DNA from: Pyrodictiaceae archaeon
GTDB taxonomy: Archaea > Thermoproteota > Thermoprotei_A > Sulfolobales > Pyrodictiaceae
DNA: 5,097 bases
Direction of reading: 5' to 3'
Assembly (NCBI GenBank): GCA_027043685.1
Contig: JALUFI010000078.1
Coordinates: 1-5,097, forward strand
Below, one piece after another: positions 1 through 5,097 of the stretch. The translations under genes and the position numbers were made by a program. Position 1 is the stretch's first letter. Each line of letters starts with the position of its first letter. The notes under the pieces were generated by a model, which was not told the DNA's origin, did no database searches, and was given only the letters and a program-made list of their open reading frames with translations.

Positions 1-171
1 GTCTGCAGCCCATCCCCTAGAGCCCCCCGGGAGGAGCAGCTGTCGCGGCGAGGGATAAGCGTGGGCCCCAGGGACTGGATGACGGCATGGAGAATGGAGA
101 GAGGGTCGTGGGGCGCGCAACGCCCCCTGCGTCTCGGGGGAAAAACAGCCTGGGCTGCGCCTTCCCGGGGC
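1..171. other. Non-coding region left of atpI, no supported gene
   Basis: I see no gene here that I can support. The plus frame from base 1 stays open to about 360, but its predicted protein has no recognisable family pattern and most of it is antisense to the 3' end of atpI, so it is treated as a shadow. On the minus strand an ATG lies at 13-11, which could begin the next leftward gene, but only four codons are visible and it lacks a convincing ribosome binding site. Visible structures are a 6-bp GC hairpin at 110-126 (GGGGCG, loop CGCAA, CGCCCC), a 5-bp C5/G5 hairpin at 123-140, and an inverted repeat next to five A's (five T's on the minus strand) at 141-157, annotated separately as a terminator. 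Confidence 0.5.
141..157 (-). terminator. Probable transcription terminator of atpI
   Basis: Read on the minus strand, about 14 nt after the atpI stop codon, the sequence is CAGCCCAGGCTG followed at once by TTTTT. CAGC and GCTG can form a 4-bp stem with a CCAG loop, and the T run follows it directly. Archaeal RNA polymerase terminates mainly at U-rich tracts, with a hairpin optional, so the T5 in this GC-rich setting is the stronger evidence. The stem is short and the T run is only five long, so this could be a partial or weak terminator. Confidence 0.4.
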
Positions 172-2214
172 CTAGGCCTTCGGGGTGGCTGCTATCTTGA
201 TCTCGACGCCTGGCGGCAGCTTTACTGGGCGGTAGCGGCGCCCGCGGCCCTCGTAGAACTTGGTGAACATCTCGTAGAAGTGCAGCCTCAGCGTTTGTAT
301 GCTGGCTATGAAGGCCTCGAAGCCTATGACGAACAGGTTGCCTATGATGTAAGTTGCTAGGCCTGCTGGGTTAGTTAGCACCTGGCTGGGCTGCACCGCG
401 CCCGCGGCCTTCGCGGCTATCACGTAGAAGCCGTACATTAGGCCGCTGTGCGCCAGCATTATACCCATTATTCGTACGAAGCTCAGCGTGTTGCTCAGTA
501 TCACTAGCACCAGGTCGAAGACCTCGACGAACGCCAGTATTAGCCTGGTCCCCATCGGCTCGTGGCCATAGATTATTGGCGCGACGAAGTCTATCACTAG
601 GGCCAGTATTATCAGCGCGTTGGCTATGTTGCCGTAGATGTAGGCTGCCGGCGGCAGGCCCTTGGAGCCGAACATGGCGTACACGACTGGCAGGGTGCCC
701 CGCAGCCCCTCCTCGTAGTGGAGGCCAACCGCGTAGCTGCCCAGGAATATCACGAGCACGCCCGTGAAGCCCAGCGCGGCCGCCAGCGTCGCCAGGAAGT
801 GCTCCGGGTCCCTCTCCTTCGCAGCCCTCCAGACGCCGAGCCAGCTGGCCAGCGCCAGCAGCACCGAGCCCAGCGCAAGGCTCACGTACAGCGCGTGGAA
901 CGTCAGTATCTTGACGGCCTCGCCTGCCTCGGCGCCGGCGGCGCCTATGAACCTAAGGTATATCTCGTGCACCGGGGACCCGTAGGGCGGGTGGCCGTGC
1001 CACAGGTTCTTGTACATCCAGTCGGCGACCGGGGTCACTGGACCGAAGAACTCGGCGGCCAGCACGCCGAAGATTATCGCGGCTATGCTGAGGTAGACTA
1101 GTAGCTGGCCTATGCTCTTCCAGCCCTGGCTAACCCTCTTCGATGCCAGCAGGTAGAGTGCGAAGAGCAGCAGCACGAGCCCGTGGCCGGCGTCGGGGAA
1201 CATCATGCCGAATATGATGGGGTACGTTATAGCCATCAATAGTAGTGGCACGAACTCGCCGGGCGTGGGGAGCCCGTACATCTCCAGGAGGTCAACGAAG
1301 GGCTTCAGCAGCTTGGGCGGCTTGAACTCCGTGGGCATTTCCTCCGGCACGCGGCCCCGGAGCGGCCTGGCGTAGATCGTGTAGAGTCCGTCCACGCTCC
1401 GGTTGAGGGCCTCGGTGAGCCTCGGCAGCGCGTCCTCGGCCACGTAGCCGGTGAAGACTGCGAGCCTCCTGGTCACGTGGGCAGACTCTATCACGCGGAG
1501 GAGTGCGGCGAGGGCCTCCAGCTTCAGCAGGGCCTCCTTCAGCTTACGGGCCAGCTCCTCCACGTCCCTCCGTGTAAGCCTCACCCTTGGGAGCAGGATT
1601 AGGGAGGCGCCTGCCTCGCCTGCCTCCCTTAGCACCGTCTGCTCCGCGTCCGGCGTGTAGACAACCACGTAGGTGGTGTAGCCGTCCTCTATGCTGAAGC
1701 CTACCGCGTAGGCGCCTATGCTCTGCATCCTCTGCTCGAAGCCCGGGGCGGCCTCGGCGGGGACGCGGAACAGCGCGGCGCGTAGGTGCTTCGCCTTGCT
1801 GAGGGCCGCCAGGTCCACGTCTATGAAGCTATACCTCTCTATGATGTCAACGTATTCGCGGAGGGGCCCTATCCTCCCCTCCGCGAGGCCCGCCAGCCCC
1901 TCCTCAACGTCTTCGAGGAACTTGTTGACCGACGCTATAACTGTGGACGTTGAGGCGGCTATGTTTGGTGTGAGCACGACCTCGGCCCTGGCCTCCGGGG
2001 CCTCGCCCACCCTCTCCAGGAGGCTCCTTATCCGCTGGGCCAGCACCTCTATCTCGCCGCGTAGCCTCCGCGCCAGGTTGCGGAGCCTCTCGTCGCCCTC
2101 CCCGCTGGGGTGGAAGCAGCCGCACTCCGCCAGGGCCTTCGCGGCCTCAAGCATCTTGCTCCTCGGCACGACGACCACGGTCACCGGCGGCGACCTGGCT
2201 ATGAGGAGCCCCAT
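172..2214 (-). CDS. atpI: A-type ATP synthase subunit I (membrane stator, a-like subunit)
   Basis: This is the large membrane stator subunit of the archaeal A1AO ATP synthase, homologous to V-ATPase subunit a, which carries ions past the K (proteolipid) ring. It has 680 residues, normal for the family. Residues 1-310 are a soluble cytoplasmic domain with charged helical stretches (about 40-70 and 215-240) that should bind the peripheral stalks. The membrane half begins near 320 and shows about eight hydrophobic segments (about 320-339, 343-358, 368-391, 439-462, 473-497, 526-549, 560-590, 618-645). The hallmark FGMMFPDAGHG is at 335-345. By pattern, R581, H589, E633 and R643 correspond to yeast Vph1 R735, H743, E789 and R799, with the same spacing (8 and 10 residues); R581 is the essential channel arginine. 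The ATG at 2214 is chosen because an in-frame TAG lies just upstream (2223-2221) and GAGGTG sits 9 nt before it. It is transcribed divergently from atpF. H and K do not flank it here. No frameshift or missing key residue is seen. Confidence 0.97.
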   Translation of the reverse strand: MGLLIARSPPVTVVVVPRSKMLEAAKALAECGCFHPSGEGDERLRNLARRLRGEIEVLAQRIRSLLERVGEAPEARAEVVLTPNIAASTSTVIASVNKFLEDVEEGLAGLAEGRIGPLREYVDIIERYSFIDVDLAALSKAKHLRAALFRVPAEAAPGFEQRMQSIGAYAVGFSIEDGYTTYVVVYTPDAEQTVLREAGEAGASLILLPRVRLTRRDVEELARKLKEALLKLEALAALLRVIESAHVTRRLAVFTGYVAEDALPRLTEALNRSVDGLYTIYARPLRGRVPEEMPTEFKPPKLLKPFVDLLEMYGLPTPGEFVPLLLMAITYPIIFGMMFPDAGHGLVLLLFALYLLASKRVSQGWKSIGQLLVYLSIAAIIFGVLAAEFFGPVTPVADWMYKNLWHGHPPYGSPVHEIYLRFIGAAGAEAGEAVKILTFHALYVSLALGSVLLALASWLGVWRAAKERDPEHFLATLAAALGFTGVLVIFLGSYAVGLHYEEGLRGTLPVVYAMFGSKGLPPAAYIYGNIANALIILALVIDFVAPIIYGHEPMGTRLILAFVEVFDLVLVILSNTLSFVRIMGIMLAHSGLMYGFYVIAAKAAGAVQPSQVLTNPAGLATYIIGNLFVIGFEAFIASIQTLRLHFYEMFTKFYEGRGRRYRPVKLPPGVEIKIAATPKA

Positions 2215-2223
2215 GCCACTCTA

Positions 2224-2229
2224 CACCTC
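2224..2229 (-). promoter_or_regulatory. Ribosome binding site of atpI
   Basis: On the minus strand GAGGTG lies 9 nt before the ATG at 2214-2212. It matches the GGAGGTGA complement of the archaeal 16S rRNA tail over six bases and fixes the start. An in-frame TAG (2223-2221) lies directly after it, so translation cannot begin further upstream in this frame and still include atpI. Confidence 0.7.
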
Positions 2230-2283
2230 GCCTCGCTGAGCCTCCCTGGGCTGCACCTCTCCCGCGGCGCCTTCCTCCACGCC

Positions 2284-2307
2284 GAATGATTTTAAAAATG
2301 CTTATTC
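2284..2307 (+). promoter_or_regulatory. TATA-box promoter of the atpF-atpE-atpA transcript
   Basis: The only AT-rich island in the divergent spacer holds TTTTAAAAA at 2290-2298, preceded by the purine-rich GAATGA (2284-2289), where a BRE would sit. Archaeal transcription usually starts about 26 nt after the TATA centre, here about 2319-2321. That falls on the GTG proposed as the atpF start (2318-2320) and points to a leaderless or nearly leaderless message. The box and its position are seen directly; the start site is inferred. Confidence 0.65.
2284..2307 (-). promoter_or_regulatory. Probable TATA-box promoter of atpI (same element, opposite direction)
   Basis: The core TTTTAAAA (2290-2297) reads the same on both strands, and the rest of the spacer (2215-2280) is GC-rich with no other TATA candidate. 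Minus-strand transcription from this box would start near 2267, giving atpI a leader of about 53 nt that contains its GAGGTG site. GAAT (2284-2287) and ATTC (2304-2307) frame the box on either side. Use in this direction is inferred from the lack of an alternative. Confidence 0.45.
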
Positions 2308-2317
2308 TGGGAGCCCG

Positions 2318-2653
2318 GTGACCAAGCCGGGGGCAACGGTTTTGGTTGAGAAACGGATAGCAGTCATAGCGGACCCCTACATCGCGAGCTTCTACCGCAT
2401 GATAGGCGCCCTCTCGTTCAAGGCGAGGAGCACCGAGGAGGCCCGCAGGCTCCTCCTAGAGCTACTCTCCAGGGAGGACGTCGGAGTAGTCTTCATAGCG
2501 GCCGAGTACTACGAGGGCCTCGGCGACGAGACCCTCTCGGCGGTGCAGAGGAAGAGGCCGGACCTCATAGTCGCCTCCCTCCCCACGCCCCGGGAGAGGG
2601 GCAAGCCCATGGACGTGCAGAAGGAGCTGCTCAAGGCACTCGGAATGGGTTAA
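2318..2653 (+). CDS. atpF: A-type ATP synthase subunit F (central stalk)
   Basis: Subunit F is a small soluble protein of the rotor shaft. It binds subunit D inside the A3B3 head and takes part in coupling rotation to ATP synthesis. The product has 111 residues, near the usual 100-110. Family features are the Rossmann-like first strand and loop KRIAVIADP (12-20), an acidic helix at 38-51, the second strand GVVFIAAE (56-63) and the third strand with its proline turn, PDLIVASLPTP (81-91), followed by a short C-terminal helix (99-109). The GTG at 2318 coincides with the transcription start expected from the TATA box, implying leaderless translation. A TTG at 2342 (residue 9) would give 103 residues and agrees better with where most homologues begin, so the first eight residues are uncertain. 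atpE follows after a 47-nt spacer. Confidence 0.93.
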   Translation: MTKPGATVLVEKRIAVIADPYIASFYRMIGALSFKARSTEEARRLLLELLSREDVGVVFIAAEYYEGLGDETLSAVQRKRPDLIVASLPTPRERGKPMDVQKELLKALGMG

Positions 2654-2660
2654 ATATTAG
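2649..2660 (+). promoter_or_regulatory. Possible internal TATA box for atpE-atpA
   Basis: TTAAATATTA at 2650-2659 is close to the archaeal TATA consensus and stands alone in GC-rich surroundings. It overlaps the atpF stop codon (TAA, 2651-2653). A start about 26 nt downstream would fall near 2680, leaving a leader of about 20 nt that contains the proposed atpE ribosome binding site. It could raise E and A above F, which fits the known stoichiometry of one F, two E and three A per complex. Promoter activity is inferred. Confidence 0.4.
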
Positions 2661-2684
2661 CATTCCAGACCCACGCCGCGCCCC

Positions 2685-2691
2685 GGGGGAT
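2685..2691 (+). promoter_or_regulatory. Probable ribosome binding site of atpE
   Basis: GGGGGAT lies 9 nt before the ATG at 2701 and can pair, allowing G-U pairs, with the 3' tail of 16S rRNA. It is weaker than the atpI and atpA sites. It overlaps the self-complementary CCCCGGGG (2681-2688), and another ATG (2690) begins within it in a different frame, so the assignment is moderate. Confidence 0.4.
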
Positions 2692-2700
2692 GCCTGGGCC

Positions 2701-3294
2701 ATGGCCCCACGCGTAGTCGGCGACCCCGAGAGGATAGTAAACCAGGTAATAGAGGAGACCAGGCAAGACATAGAGAAGAGGATAGCGGAAGCACTGGAGG
2801 CCGCGAGGAGCGTCCTGGAGAAGGCCTACGACGAGGCCCTCCGCGAGCTAGAGAAGGCCCTGGACGAGAGCCTCCGCGGCCTCGAGGAGAGGCTCCGCAG
2901 CGCCGAGGCGACCAAGGAGGTTGAGCTGCGCCGCGAGCTGGCAAAGCTCCGCGCGAGGTACGTCGACGAAGTTCTCCAGGAGGCCCTGGAGAAGCTCCAC
3001 GACTACGTCCCCAGGGACCGCTACGAGGCGTTCCTCGCAAGGCTGATGGAGGACGCCAAGAAGAAGCTCGGCGGCAAGAAGGCAAAGGTTATCCCGACCG
3101 AGAGGGATAGGGAGCTTGTCGCGAGGCTCACGAAGCGCTACGGCTTCGAGCTAGGCGGGGAGACCACCAGCGGTCACGGCGGCTTCCTAGTGGAGGCCGA
3201 GGACGGCACAGTGCTAGACTTCACCCTAGACAACGTGCTCAGTGACGTGATAGACAAGGCGCGCTCCCTGATAGCCGAGGAGCTGTTCAAGTAG
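2701..3294 (+). CDS. atpE: A-type ATP synthase subunit E (peripheral stalk)
   Basis: Subunit E pairs with subunit H (called G in Thermus) to form the peripheral stalk that ties the A3B3 head to subunit I and resists its rotation. The product has 197 residues, normal for the family. Residues 8-98 are an almost unbroken charged amphipathic helix rich in Glu, Arg, Lys, Ala and Leu, as expected for the long coiled coil. Residues 100-197 form the globular head-binding domain with the typical ending: VEAEDGTVLDFTLDN (164-178), then a last helix ending EELF (193-196). The protein contains no Cys or Trp. The ATG at 2701 is the start that gives the expected short lead into the helix; the ATG at 2690 is out of frame and stops after eight codons. 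It is followed after 35 nt by atpA in the same direction with no TATA box between, so the two are probably co-transcribed. Confidence 0.95.
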   Translation: MAPRVVGDPERIVNQVIEETRQDIEKRIAEALEAARSVLEKAYDEALRELEKALDESLRGLEERLRSAEATKEVELRRELAKLRARYVDEVLQEALEKLHDYVPRDRYEAFLARLMEDAKKKLGGKKAKVIPTERDRELVARLTKRYGFELGGETTSGHGGFLVEAEDGTVLDFTLDNVLSDVIDKARSLIAEELFK

Positions 3295-3308
3295 CCCATC
3301 ACGCGCCA

Positions 3309-3323
3309 CGCCCCGCGGGGTGA
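3309..3323 (+). promoter_or_regulatory. Ribosome binding site of atpA within a small hairpin
   Basis: GGGGTGA (3317-3323) is a strong archaeal Shine-Dalgarno site, one mismatch from GAGGTGA. It ends 3 nt before GTG 3327 and 6 nt before TTG 3330. The perfect palindrome CCCCGCGGGG (3311-3320) lets most of the site fold back: C3309-G3322, G3310-U3321 and C3311-3313 with G3318-3320, around a CGCG loop. The hairpin is a prediction by eye. Ribosomes finishing atpE 15 nt upstream could open it. Confidence 0.55.
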
Positions 3324-3329
3324 AGCGTG

Positions 3330-5097
3330 TTGCCCGTAGTTGGGAGGATTGTCCGTGTCTCCGGCCCCCTCGTGGTAGCAGAGGGGATGCGCGGCGCCCA
3401 GATGTACGAGATGGTTGAGGTCGGCGAGGAGCGCCTCGTAGGCGAGATCAACAGGATGAGCGGGGACCTCGCCTTCATCCAGGTATACGAGACCACCACT
3501 GGCCTCCGCCCCGGCGAGCCCGTCTACGGCACCGGCGCGCCCCTAAGCATAGAGCTGGGGCCGGGGCTCCTCCAGAGCATATTCGACGGTATAGGCCGCC
3601 CTCTCTCCGCGATAAAGGAGGTAGTGAAGTCACCGTTCATCAAGCGCGGCGTCAAGGTGCCCACGCTGCCCAGGGACAAGAAGTGGGGCTTCGAGCCCAA
3701 CAAGGAGCTGCGGCCGGGCGACAAGGTGGGCCCCGGCGACGTGCTGGGCTACGTGCAGGAGACCCCCCTGATACGCCACGCGGTAATGGTGCCCCCGGAT
3801 GTGAGTGGTGTGCTTGAGAGCCTGGAGCCGGAGGGCGACTACACAGTTACCGAGACTATAGCAGTGGTTAGGACGCCTAGCGGGGAGAAGAGGGAGCTCA
3901 AGCTGATGCAGAAGTGGCCCGTGAGGAAGCCCAGGCCCGTGGTGGAGAAGTACGACCCCGTGCTCCCCCTGATAACCGGTCTCCGCGTCATAGACACGTT
4001 CTTCCCCATGGCTAAGGGCGGCACCGGCGCGATACCCGGGCCCTTCGGCAGCGGCAAGACGGTCACCCTCCACAGCCTCGCGAAGTGGAGCGACGCCCGC
4101 GTCATAATCTACATAGGCTGCGGTGAGCGCGGCAACGAGATGACTGAGGCGCTGGTCAAGTACCCGAAGTACAAGGACCCGTGGACCGGCAGGCCGCTGC
4201 TGGAGCGCACAGTGCTGATAGCCAACACGAGCAACATGCCAGTCGCTGCTAGGGAGGCGAGCATCTACACCGGTGTAACAATAGCCGAGTACTACCGCGA
4301 CATGGGGTACGACGTGCTCCTCGTGGCTGACTCGACGAGCCGCTGGGCGGAGGCGCTCCGCGAGATAGCGGGCCGCCTCGAGGAGATGCCCGCCGAGGAG
4401 GGCTTCCCCAGCTACCTCGCCAGCAGGCTCGCAGAGTTCTACAGCCGCGCGGGCCGCGCCAAGATACCCGGCCGCCCCGAGAGAGTAGGCAGCGTAACCA
4501 TAGTTGGGGCGGTCTCGCCGCCGGGCGGCGACTTCACCGAGCCCGTCACAGCGAACACGAAGAGGTTCATAAGGGTCTTCTGGGCCCTGGACGCTAGGCT
4601 CGCCTACAGCAGGCACTACCCAGCGATAAACTGGATAATGAGCTACAGCGCCTACGTGGACCTAGTGGCGAAGTGGTGGGCCGAGCACATAGACCCCAGG
4701 TGGAAGCAGTACCGCGACGAGGCATACAAGCTCCTCCTCCGCGAGGACGAGCTGAAGGAGATAGTCCGCCTGGTCGGCACAGAGGGCCTCAGCGAGAAGG
4801 ACAAGCTGGTACTGGAGACCGCGAGGCTGCTCCGCGAGGGCTTCCTCCAGCAGAACGCCTTCGACCCAGTCGACGCGTTCGCGACGCCCCAGAAGCAGTG
4901 GAAGCAGCTCTACATGATAATGGAGTTCTACCACCATGCCTACCGCGCGGTCGAGGAGGGAGTCCCGGTGAAGTTCATCAGGGAGAAGCTGGGCACCCTG
5001 CTGAGGGAGATGGTGATGGTGCGCTACAAGGTGAAGAACGACGAGGTCGAGAAGATAGACAAGCTGCTGCACGAGGTACTCTCCAAGATAGACGAGG
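3330..5097 (+). CDS. atpA: A-type ATP synthase catalytic subunit A (3' end cut by window)
   Basis: Subunit A hydrolyses or makes ATP in the A3B3 head of the archaeal ATP synthase. Numbered from TTG 3330, 589 codons are visible and no stop is reached; relatives run to about 580-600, so only the last residues are missing. Residues 1-75 are the N-terminal beta-barrel (GRIVRVSGPLVVAEGM at 5-20). Residues of about 110-190 are the bulge (non-homologous region) that separates A/V catalytic subunits from F-type beta. The nucleotide domain has the P-loop GPFGSGKT (237-244, K243), GCGERGNE with catalytic E266, Walker B and DSTSRWAEALRE from D334, FPSYLASRLAEFY (359-371) and PPGGDFTEPVT (397-407). The C-terminal helical domain runs from about 440. 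TGA at 3321-3323 blocks any longer start; GTG 3327 is equally possible and adds one residue. It is the third gene of the F-E-A run, and atpB is expected next. All key residues are present. Confidence 0.97.
   Translation, partial: MPVVGRIVRVSGPLVVAEGMRGAQMYEMVEVGEERLVGEINRMSGDLAFIQVYETTTGLRPGEPVYGTGAPLSIELGPGLLQSIFDGIGRPLSAIKEVVKSPFIKRGVKVPTLPRDKKWGFEPNKELRPGDKVGPGDVLGYVQETPLIRHAVMVPPDVSGVLESLEPEGDYTVTETIAVVRTPSGEKRELKLMQKWPVRKPRPVVEKYDPVLPLITGLRVIDTFFPMAKGGTGAIPGPFGSGKTVTLHSLAKWSDARVIIYIGCGERGNEMTEALVKYPKYKDPWTGRPLLERTVLIANTSNMPVAAREASIYTGVTIAEYYRDMGYDVLLVADSTSRWAEALREIAGRLEEMPAEEGFPSYLASRLAEFYSRAGRAKIPGRPERVGSVTIVGAVSPPGGDFTEPVTANTKRFIRVFWALDARLAYSRHYPAINWIMSYSAYVDLVAKWWAEHIDPRWKQYRDEAYKLLLREDELKEIVRLVGTEGLSEKDKLVLETARLLREGFLQQNAFDPVDAFATPQKQWKQLYMIMEFYHHAYRAVEEGVPVKFIREKLGTLLREMVMVRYKVKNDEVEKIDKLLHEVLSKIDE

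Noticed and set aside
1..58. Possible 3' end of a plus-strand gene (frame 2 stop at 56-58, frame 3 stop at 16-18) or start of a minus-strand gene at ATG 13-11
   Set aside because: Too little sequence is visible to distinguish a real gene from chance, and none of the short peptides is recognisable.
61..360. Plus-strand open frame (99 codons) over the atpI 3' end
   Set aside because: About two thirds is antisense to conserved atpI sequence, there is no recognisable protein pattern, and no ribosome site precedes the GTG.
1904..2125. Second minus-strand frame (73 codons) inside atpI
   Set aside because: It is a different frame on the same strand within the conserved soluble domain of atpI, with a charged low-complexity product; no sign of a frameshift in atpI itself.
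1718..2239. Plus-strand open frame (173 codons) antisense to the 5' half of atpI
   Set aside because: The protein is Ser/Arg/Ala-rich with no domain pattern, and no promoter or ribosome site precedes it. It is explained as the reverse of atpI codons.
2657..3085. Minus-strand open frame (142 codons) antisense to atpE
   Set aside because: The product is Arg/Pro/Ser/Gly-rich, typical of reading a Glu/Lys/Arg-rich coiled-coil gene backwards. No start signals were found.
3630..4616. Long minus-strand open frame (328 codons) antisense to atpA
   Set aside because: It lies wholly inside a fully conserved catalytic subunit gene. Its predicted protein is low in family-like pattern and rich in residues that merely mirror GC-rich codons, so it is a shadow of atpA.
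4662..5072. Minus-strand open frame (136 codons) antisense to the atpA C-terminal domain
   Set aside because: Leu/Val/His-rich mirror of Lys/Glu/Asp-rich helical codons; no independent support.

Overview
This window looks like part of the A-type (archaeal) ATP synthase locus of a hyperthermophilic Thermoproteota (crenarchaeal) organism. The evidence is four unmistakable A-type subunit genes, G+C-rich DNA (roughly 60-65 percent by eye), heavy use of AGG/CGC for Arg and ATA for Ile, non-ATG starts, AT-rich TATA boxes standing out in GC-rich spacers, and Shine-Dalgarno sites of the GAGGTG/GGGGTGA type. A Desulfurococcales/Pyrodictium-like host fits these features, but that placement is inference and was not tested.

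Layout: bases 1-171 are non-coding as far as I can see and hold small GC-rich hairpins and a probable terminator for the leftward gene. Bases 172-2214 on the minus strand are atpI, the large membrane stator subunit (a-like), complete at 680 residues. Bases 2215-2317 are a divergent intergenic spacer with one AT-rich island that can act as a TATA element in both directions. On the plus strand follow atpF (2318-2653, central-stalk subunit F), atpE (2701-3294, peripheral-stalk subunit E) and atpA (from about 3330, catalytic subunit A). The last runs off the right edge after 589 codons and so probably lacks only its last few residues.

How they work together: subunit I supplies the membrane ion half-channels and the essential arginine facing the (unseen) K ring. 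E, as a coiled-coil stalk, holds the A3B3 head still. F is part of the rotor shaft inside the head. A carries the catalytic Walker A P-loop in its A-type form GPFGSGKT. Subunits B, D, C, H and K are not in the window; B and D are expected to the right of atpA.

I found no mobile element, CRISPR array, RNA gene or unknown protein family. The window is core energy metabolism. The points worth a second look are regulatory: a probably shared bidirectional promoter, a probable leaderless or near-leaderless atpF message, a second promoter across the atpF stop codon, and GC-rich palindromes over the translation starts of atpE and atpA.
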